Source of the DNA: Polysphondylium violaceum
Taxonomy: Eukaryota; Evosea; Eumycetozoa; Dictyosteliales; Dictyosteliaceae
Direction of reading: 5' to 3'
Assembly (NCBI GenBank): GCA_000277445.1
Contig: AJWJ01000336.1
Span: 1 to 25,394 of the forward strand
Length of the DNA stretch: 25,394 nucleotides
The notes under the pieces were generated by a model that worked only from the letters and a program-made list of their open reading frames with translations, did not search any database and was not told where the DNA came from. The position numbers were made by a program, and so were the translations under genes. Positions 18,866 to 25,394 of the stretch are shown one piece after another. Position 1 is the stretch's first letter. Each line of letters begins with the position of its first letter.

Positions 18866-21800
18866 ATGAATCGTGGTAAAATAATATTTTTAGGCACACT
18901 TTTGGTGCTGCTGTCCATTTTCATACAACTTGGAAACTCTGTCAGTTATCCTGCCAATTTCAAACAAAAAGAATTAAAAAAGAATCAACCAAAATTATCC
19001 AGCTCCCTCTTAAATGTCCATATTGTAGCTCATACTCACGATGTAAGTGTGCTTGTTTGAGACTAGTCTCGATATGTCATGATATTTATTAAAATTTAAA
19101 CAAATAGGATGTGGGATGGCTAAAAACAGTGGATGAGTACTATTATGGAGCTAACATGTCTATTCAGTTCTCTGGGGTGCAGTACACCCTCGACTCGGCC
19201 ATATCGTGCTTATTGGCCAACCCTGACAGAAAATTTATTTATGTCGAGGTTGCCTTTTTTGAGAGATGGTGGAATGAGCAGAGCAGCTCGATGCAGAAAT
19301 CTGTTGCCAATTTGGTGCACAACGGCCAGCTCGAGTTTATCAATGGCGGCTGGTGCATGAATGACGAGGCCACGACCTACTACGACGACATTATTGACCA
19401 GATGTCGATCGGCAATCAGTTCCTCTACGACAACTTTGGCGTGGTCCCCAGAGTCGGCTGGCACATAGACCCCTTTGGCCACTCGTCCACCCAGGCCACC
19501 ATCTTTGGGGCCATGGGCTACGATGCCTTTATCATTGGCCGTATGGACTACCAGGACATAGCCGCAAGACTCGAGACGAAAAACATGGAGTTTATGTGGA
19601 GGGGCAGCCAGAGTACTCCCCAGTACGAGATCTTTACAAGCGTCCTGAGGGCCATGTATTGCACCCCAAATGGTTTTGACTTTGAGCAAGGCGATACCCC
19701 CGTGCAGGACGACCCCAACCTCTTCAACTACAACGTCGAGCAAGTGGCCGAGAACTTTGTGGCCGTGGCCAATGAGTATGCCACTCATTACCGTACCAAC
19801 AATGTTCTCATCCCCTTTGGCTGTGACTTTGCCTACATGAATGCCAATATGTACTTCAAAAACATTGATAAGCTCATTGCCCACATCAATGCCAATCCCA
19901 CCAAATACGGCATCCATCTCCTCTACTCGACCCCATCCATCTACATCGATGCCGTCAACAAGGCCGGCTTGACATGGGATGTAAAGACCGACGACTTGTT
20001 CCCATACTCTGACGATGCACACAGCTACTGGACCGGCTACTTTACCAGCCGTCCAGCACTCAAGGGCTATGTCAGACAAAACAACGCCCTCCTCCATATC
20101 CTTGAGCAAATGCTCGTCACCTCACAGTCCAACATCCAGTCTGCACAAAGCTATGTCGACCAAGTCATTGTCATGAGACAAGCCATGGGTGTTGCTCAGC
20201 ACCACGACGCAGTCTCGGGTACCGAGATGCAGCATGTGGCTGATGACTATGCCATGCGTTTGGCCATTGGTAACGAACAATCCTTGTTGGCTCTCAACAA
20301 AGTCATTGGCCAGCTCTTGGTCAGCAAGCCCGGCGGTGGCTCCAATGCCAACATTGTACCCTCATTCACTTTCTGTCCCCTCATCAACCAAAGCATCTGT
20401 CCATCAACCGACGTCTTGTCCTCTGGTGTATCAGTTCCTGTCGTCTTTTACAACTCTCTCAGTTGGACTCGTACTGATCATGTAGTAATCCCCATTCCCA
20501 TCGCCAACGTTGTAGTCAGCGACAACTCGGGCAACGTGCAATCCCAAGTAACCTACACCCCAAGCGGGGCATACCAATTAGAGTTCTATGTCTACATTCC
20601 TCCCTTGGGCTACTCCTCATTCGTCATCTCTCCATCTTCCTCCGCCGAGGACCTCGAGAAATACACTCACCTCTCCAAAGAGACCGTCTACCAATCTCAC
20701 CAACCCTTGGGAGGTGCCAACAGCAACATTATCCTCGAAAACGACTATATCAGTGTCGAGTTTGATGGCGCCACTGGCGACATTCAGTCTATCACCAACA
20801 AATCATCCAATGCCCAATTGGCCATCCAGCAAGACTACCAATTCTATCTTCCCAGTCTTGGCGACGAGCTATCCAACCAATGCAGCGGTGCCTACATCTT
20901 TAGACCTATTGGCGAGAACACCTATAGCTACAACAACCAATCGGCCCAAATCAAATCTGCCAACGGCCCTGTCGTCAGCTACATCACCCGTTACTGGAGC
21001 GACACCATGATCCAGACCTACAAGCTCTATGCCAACAGTGAACACTTGGACATTGAAGAGGTGATTGGACCCATCGACATCTCTGATGGCACTGGCAAAG
21101 AGGTCATCAGTCGTTACACTACCAACCTCAACACCAACAGCAAGTGGTACAGTGATGCCAATGGCATGGAGATGCAACAACGTACACTAAACTACAGACC
21201 ATCGTGGAACTACACCATCGAGGAGCCCATCTCTGGAAACTATGTGCCAGTAAACTCGATTGCCTACATCCAAGACACTGACCAACAACTCCAACTCACC
21301 ATGCTCACCGACCGTAGTCGTGGCTGTGCTTCATTGGCTAACGGTGAAATTGAATTTATGTTGCATCGTAGAACCCTCATGGACGACGGCCGTGGTGTCA
21401 GAGAGCCCATGAACGAGTCGACACAAATCATCACCAACTCCAAACTCATATTCCACGACATCTCGTCCAATGCCCAATCGCACTACAGAAAGGCCCAACA
21501 AGGCTTGGCCCATCCCATCTATCCCATGTTTACCACCACCCAAGAAAGCTCTGCTGTCTGGAATAACATGTACAACAGTGTCTTTAATCCCTTGGCCTTT
21601 GATGTACCCGATGGACTCAAAATCCAGACACTCCAATGGGTTGATAGCACAAACTCTGCCATTCTCCTTCGTATTCAAAACATCTATCAAATCGATGGTC
21701 AAGACCACCAAGATCCTCAAACAATCTCTATCGACATTGGCTCATTATTTAGTTTCCTTCGTGTCACCTCTGTCACAGAGATGAATCTATCTGCTGTTGA

Positions 21801-21969
21801 AAAAATATCAAATGTTCATAGATTAAAATGGAATACAAATAGCAATATAAATAATAACAACAATAGTAATAAGAAGCCAAGCAACAACAACAATGTTGAT
21901 TCATCCTATGTATTCCAAATCACTCCAATGGATATTAGAACTTTTATCATTACTCTTGAATCTAATTAA
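18866..21969 (+). CDS. manA: Lysosomal alpha-mannosidase (GH38)
   Basis: The enzyme removes alpha-linked mannose from glycoproteins in the lysosome. Exons 18866-19042 and 19108-21969, with a 65-nt GT-AG intron, give 1012 residues, close to the roughly 1010 of the Dictyostelium enzyme as I recall it. A signal peptide is clear (IIFLGTLLVLLSIFIQLGN, about residues 6-24). The intron splits the GH38 zinc motif HTHD/DVGWLKT (residues 56-66), which is complete only after splicing. The catalytic nucleophile Asp lies in GWHIDPFGHS (about residue 180), and another metal/active-site block is QHHDAVSGTEMQ (about 423-434). Many Asn-X-Ser/Thr sites are present. The centre of exon 2 is far richer in G/C than the ends; a poly-Asn patch occurs near residues 965-985. 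Confidence 0.97.
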
Positions 21970-22240
21970 TAGTCCCAGTGGTCCTAATTGTTATCATCAC
22001 ACATCATGTAATCTAGTATAAAAACAACATTGTAAAGCATAAATAAACACAAACATATAAACTTTATTGTTATAAATTTCATTGTTATAATATTTATCTC
22101 TGAAATTTTTTTTGAATTTTTTTTTTTTTTTAAATTTTTTTCTTCGATCATTGTGGGGCCTCTGCTGGGAGCTCTATTTTTTTGTTTTTGTTTTTTTCTG
22201 TTCATTTAGTGTACTAATATATAAAACAAGATAGTTAACT

Positions 22241-22591
22241 ATGGCTGGAGGACACGGACCATTTCAACCACACCACAAATACTTATCACTTGCCTTAGGC
22301 ACCACCATGTGGTTCTGGGTTTTCTATAGAGCAAAGACTGATTATAAATCTTTCTTGGTATGTTTTTGATCAATGGTCATCATGATCATCATTTATACAT
22401 TTATACACCATGTATACAGATTACATGGTGGATGATCACAAGAGAGATTCATACAGTGAGACTTCACCAATCATTTGTTTGATTGATTGATAGATATAAT
22501 GATGTAGTACTAATCAAATGATTTTGTTACAACACAGGGTATTCAATATCCATGGGATGCTCATGGTCATCACGGTGAAGAACATCATTAA
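22241..22591 (+). CDS. ndufb2: NDUFB2-type accessory subunit of mitochondrial complex I
   Basis: This tiny two-exon gene (22241-22357 and 22538-22591, 180-nt intron, phase 0) codes for 56 residues. The spliced product has a Gly/His-rich start MAGGHGPFQPHHKY, a single membrane segment around LALGTTMWFWVFYRAK, then DYKSFLGIQYPWDAHGHHGEEHH. Plant NDUFB2-like proteins, as I recall them, have the same plan (MWFWILYRAKQDG followed by HPWDGHGDHGHGDHH); human NDUFB2 shares MWFWILWR. It would be an accessory subunit of the membrane arm in the inner membrane. The intron is unusually long for this window and holds nested inverted repeats plus an in-frame 36-nt cryptic exon (22420-22455), but direct joining gives the better family alignment. 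Confidence 0.85.
22383..22438 (+). other. Nested intronic hairpin in ndufb2
   Basis: Inside the intron, CACCATGTA (22406-22414) pairs exactly with TACATGGTG (22422-22430) around a 7-nt loop. Directly outside, TGATCATC (22383-22390) pairs with GATGATCA (22431-22438), with a 15-nt bulge on the left. A second inverted repeat, AATCATTTG (22469-22477) and CAAATGATT (22515-22523), lies downstream. It could mask a splice site or be an intron-encoded small RNA; no C/D or H/ACA box set is convincing. Confidence 0.35.
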
Positions 22592-22950
22592 AAAAAAAGA
22601 AAATACATTAAAATAATAATATAGTAAAGTTTAGTTATATATATTCAATATTTTCAAACAAACAAACAAGATATACAAAACAGTGTTTTAAACTTTGTAT
22701 ATTTACCGACATTATCAACAACAACAACAACAACCTAATCACCATCAACTCATACACACAAAAGTATATCAATCACCCCCTCAATAAAAAAAAATATAAC
22801 CTTAAAAAAGTTATTATATTTAAATCAATCATGATCTCTTTTTGATAATTATATCTTCAAATAGCATCCAGATAACAGACACAAACAATCAGAGATATAG
22901 ATATAGAAAACTATTTACACATACTAAACAAATTTATTGAATCTTTTTTT
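22592..22950. other. Convergent intergenic region after ndufb2
   Basis: AT-rich spacer between two convergent genes with a CAACAACAAC-type triplet run near 22716-22733 and short A-runs. It presumably holds both 3' UTRs and polyadenylation signals. Nothing else is seen. Confidence 0.5.
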
Positions 22951-23569
22951 TTACTTTGCAGTAAGCTTATTTGAAATTCTTTCTTTGTTTTTTTTAAGAG
23001 TTGCTTTAATTTTAGAATGAATTTCTTTAGAGATTAATTTCTTTTCTTGCTTTTCAAATGGATTCTTCTTTTTACATTTTCTTCTTTGCATTTTAAGATC
23101 TGAAACATCTCTTCTTAGTTTTCTTTTTAATAAAACTCTATATATTTGATATTGAGTACATATGGTTAGTGTGTTTTTACATTTATAGATATTATTACTA
23201 CTACTATTATTCATACTTTTCTCTATGTGATAATTTCTTTTCTTTCATATCTTCATCATCATCATCATCATCATCATTGTCATCACTATTTTCATTATCA
23301 TCACCACTATCCATCATATCGTCATCACCATCTTGATCTTTATCGTTGTTTTTGTTTTGTTGTTGATCTAAAATATCATTTACTTCATCATCGTTTTCTT
23401 TTGTAAATTGTTCAATTGGATCCTCTTGTTGAGCAGGCGTGATGGTGTTTGTCATGTTTAACAATTGATTCATGACTTGATTGACATTGTTTTTCAAAGC
23501 TGGGTGATTCTTTAATGTTGCATTATTATCGTCATTTAAATTGACCTTTAATTTATTCTTTTTACCCAT
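22951..23569 (-). CDS. Acidic/basic probable nuclear or nucleolar protein
   Basis: Exons 23569-23217 and 23137-22951, joined in phase across a 79-nt GT-AG intron, give 179 residues. The N-terminus MGKKNKLKVNLND is basic; residues about 60-105 are very acidic (a poly-Asp run coded by a CAT-type triplet repeat near 23254-23277 on the plus strand). The C-terminal third is strongly basic and helical: EKVLLKRKLRRDVSDLKMQ, then KCKKKNPFEKQEKK, ending ISNKLTAK. The alternation of acidic and Lys-rich segments is typical of ribosome-biogenesis or chromatin proteins, but I recognise no named family, so that role is inference. The gene is in tandem with the small gene upstream at 23852-24178. Confidence 0.72.
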
Positions 23570-23851
23570 ATTTTAATTTATTTATATCTATATTCAAAAA
23601 GAAAACAATAAAGATTTGTCAAAAACGAGAGTTTCGTTTTTTTTTTTTTTTTTTTCTAAAAATTTTATTCGTTGTTTTTGTTTTCTGCAGCTCCAAAATG
23701 TTAATTTGAGATATATGAAGGAAAGAAATCCAATGAATAGTTTTTGAAAGATATTTTATATTACTCGACAGATACACAGATCATCATTTTTGATGGCGGG
23801 CGGAGATCACTGAAAATGAAAGCAAAATGTTTTTTATTTTCCATATCTGAG

Positions 23852-24178
23852 TTATCTAAATCCTACACCCCAACTTTGTTGTTGTGGTTGTAAGTATCGA
23901 GAGAAATATAGATCCCAAGCTTGAGGAGCGGTGTTGGTTGGACCAGTTCCAATACGAGATCCCGGATTACCAAGTGACATTAGGTTTACACTTAACCTAG
24001 CCTCCATGTTGAATGATGTGGTGCTGTTTAACTGAGATAGATGGTTGGTTGCAAACACTGATGCATGGACATCACCATTGTTGGAGTAATGTAATTTTTT
24101 CAAATTTTCTTTTGAAATAAAGAATTAGATAATTGTAAAAAAAAGGGATATTAAGAATAACTTACCAAATATTGTCAT
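23852..24178 (-). CDS. Uncharacterised 89-residue protein with tiny first exon
   Basis: A 13-nt first exon (24178-24166, coding MTIF plus one base) is followed by a strong donor GTAAGT and a 57-nt AT-rich intron; exon 2 is 24108-23852. The protein reads MTIFENLKKLHYSNNGDV, then a soluble Ser/Asn-rich part and SLGNPGSRIGTGPTNTAP, ending in a Gln-rich QPQQQSWGVGFR. There is no signal peptide or membrane segment. The MTIF/MTLF start followed by a very early intron recalls the many small developmentally regulated dictyostelid genes, but the Gly-rich body of the HssA-like family is missing. Function is unknown. Confidence 0.6.
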
Positions 24179-24987
24179 TTTAAAGAATAAATAAATTTAA
24201 TAATGAATATATAAATTCTCTCTATTTATACATTTCCTAATGCGAACTGGGTAAGTCCTGACTTTGGTTAAAAGAAAATTGTACTTTTTTTGAAATCACC
24301 CCCAGCAATGATTTCATTATTATTATCTATCTGATTGATTTTTTATGTCCACTAATTCAGTTAAATGTTTTCATTTCCTTCTTGGTGGGGGTAAAAATGC
24401 TTTATTAGTAAATGTACCTTACCCCATTCAATTTGGATGTAGGCAACATGAAATTATTTATTGTTTTTGTCTTCATTAGGATGTAGACAACTACAATTTT
24501 TGTATCTTGCCCCTCCTTCAATTTTTATTTTATTTATTAAAAGATGAGGGGTAAAAGGAGGTTTTCGTCGAATAGGGGATAGTGGGCCCTTAGGGGCAGA
24601 CATCACTAAGGTGTTTGAGAAGGGTGATATAGGGAAATAGGAGAACCCCATGTTTTGAGGAATTGTCGGAGCTGTTTTTTATTTTGGAGGAGTATGGATT
24701 CAGTCCTTCTGTCTGGTGATGGTTGAGTTCTTTCCTACGGAGGTAATTGATTTTGGTGTTGAGGTCCATGCCTTCTGTCGATGCTCTCTTTTCCAGATCC
24801 CAGAGGTTGATACCGCGGTATTGAATGTCTTGGTGGCTCTGTCGAATCTGATTTTTGCTTCTAGGGTTACTTATGGTGTTTGTTTCTTTGGAGTATAAGT
24901 ACCATGTGATTAACTTGTTCAATGATTCAAGTGGCCTAGTGCAAAACAAAAATAAAAATTGGTCTTCCAAAATAGGAAACTCATCAA
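24179..24987. other. Spacer before tRNA-Gly with a non-host-like segment
   Basis: The first 200 bp are ordinary promoter of the small minus-strand gene. From about 24450 to 24940 the base composition becomes more balanced, with fewer homopolymers than other intergenic DNA here. A minus-strand frame runs from about 24940 down to 24590 without a plausible ATG of its own; its translation is polar and non-repetitive (for example YRGINLWDLEKRAS and KINYLRRKELNHHQTEG). It may be a relic of a coding element or gene. It ends about 48 bp before the tRNA, which is near the distance at which dictyostelid tRNA-targeting non-LTR elements (TRE5 type) insert, but no reverse-transcriptase or gag motif was recognised. 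Confidence 0.35.
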
Positions 24988-25058
24988 GCGCATGTGGTCT
25001 AGTGGTATGATGCATCCCTGCCACGGATGCGAACTGGGTTCGATTCCCAGCATGCGCA
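24988..25058 (+). tRNA. tRNA-Gly (anticodon GCC)
   Basis: The 71-nt sequence folds as a complete cloverleaf without an intron. The acceptor stem is GCGCATG with CATGCGC plus discriminator A; the anticodon stem is CATCC/GGATG around the loop CTGCCAC, giving anticodon GCC; the T arm is CTGGG-TTCGATT-CCCAG. Internal pol III promoters are evident: A box TGGTCTAGTGG (24995-25005) and B box GGTTCGATTCC (25037-25047). CCA is not encoded, as usual for eukaryotes. Confidence 0.97.
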
Positions 25059-25062
25059 AATC

Positions 25063-25067
25063 TTTTT
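25063..25067 (+). terminator. RNA polymerase III terminator of tRNA-Gly
   Basis: A run of five Ts lies 4 nt after the mature 3' end of the tRNA, the standard pol III termination signal. Confidence 0.8.
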
Positions 25068-25095
25068 ACGAAGAGCTCTTTTATCGGTCATTTAA

Positions 25096-25340
25096 TTCCC
25101 TTCATCCACAGGTTTAATAAACAATGATGTAATGCAAAACGCATTACCGTTTTTTGAAATAATTCAATATCTCTTAATAACGGATCTAATATCTGGATTA
25201 TCCTTAAATAGAAAATTGGTTTTTGAATGCTCAACTATAAAAGATAAATTTAATGTAAATAAACTTCAGTTGGTCTGCGCACCCTTCTCACCCTATAAGC
25301 TTTATTTATTATCTTTATTTTATCTAATGTATATGTGATA
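25096..25340 (+). other. Possible gene fragment after tRNA-Gly
   Basis: An open frame from 25096 to the stop at 25336-25338 reads protein-like rather than low-complexity: NNDVMQNALPFFEIIQYLLI, then ISGLSLNRKLVFECSTIKDK and LVCAPFSPYKLY. The ATG at 25132 lies inside it. I do not recognise the family; the LP..EIIQ start resembles an F-box-like or repeated dictyostelid family N-terminus. It may be a fragment of a member of a multigene family. Confidence 0.35.
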
Positions 25341-25381
25341 CTAATAATACAATGATTTTATTCATTTTAATAAACAATGAT
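25113..25381 (+). repeat. Direct repeat TTTAATAAACAATGAT flanking the fragment
   Basis: The 16-mer TTTAATAAACAATGAT occurs at 25113-25128 and again at 25366-25381, 253 bp apart, with similar following bases. It may mark the starts of two tandem copies of the same unit, the second cut by the window end. Confidence 0.5.
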
Positions 25382-25394
25382 ATGATACATTAAA

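Noticed and set aside
19210-20109. 299-codon frame antisense to alpha-mannosidase
   Set aside because: It lies fully inside the GH38 coding sequence; its length is explained by C-ending codons on the other strand, and the translation is Val/Gly-rich without motifs.
1-25394. LTR-type or other virus-like elements
   Set aside because: No terminal repeats, polymerase, integrase or capsid-like frames were recognised anywhere in the window.

Overview
The window is nuclear DNA of a social amoeba (dictyostelid). The signs are AT-rich intergenic DNA full of A/T homopolymers, very short AT-rich GT-AG introns, poly-Asn and poly-Asp tracts coded by triplet repeats, A-rich leaders before start codons, and close similarity of the PKB/Akt, alpha-mannosidase and aspartate aminotransferase genes to what I remember of Dictyostelium. 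The species cannot be fixed from this sequence. The GC content of several genes is higher than I would expect for D. discoideum, so another dictyostelid group is more likely.

Left part (1-9,400): mitochondrial ribosomal protein uS10m (minus) is divergent from PEX7 (plus, 3 exons). Then come PKB/Akt kinase (plus, 2 exons), an unrecognised 246-residue protein (plus, 3 exons) and the NELF-C/D (TH1) transcription elongation factor (plus, 7 exons).

Middle (9,400-18,010): mitochondrial aspartate aminotransferase (minus) is divergent from a C2H2/SWIM zinc-finger gene whose Lys/Ser-rich tail lies out of frame. Next is the most unusual part: two paralogous three-exon genes of an uncharacterised family (minus; called A and B here) flank an opposite-strand eEF2-lysine-methyltransferase (FAM86) gene. 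A and B share a strongly conserved C-terminal domain, near-identical DNA tracts that suggest gene conversion, and H-Y motifs loosely like those of ADP-ribosyltransferases.

Right part (18,010-25,394): lysosomal alpha-mannosidase (plus), with a G-quadruplex-capable G-tract cluster and a perfect hairpin upstream; a tiny complex I subunit NDUFB2 (plus) whose intron is rich in hairpins; an acidic/basic probable nucleolar protein (minus); an 89-residue protein with a 13-nt first exon (minus); and tRNA-Gly(GCC), flanked by sequence of a different texture that may be degraded mobile or repeated DNA.

The genes do not form one pathway. Most are housekeeping genes (mitochondrion, peroxisome, lysosome, signalling, transcription, translation-factor modification) packed at 100-1,300 bp spacing. 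Exon coordinates were built by hand from splice sites, reading phase and remembered family alignments, without transcript data or database searches.
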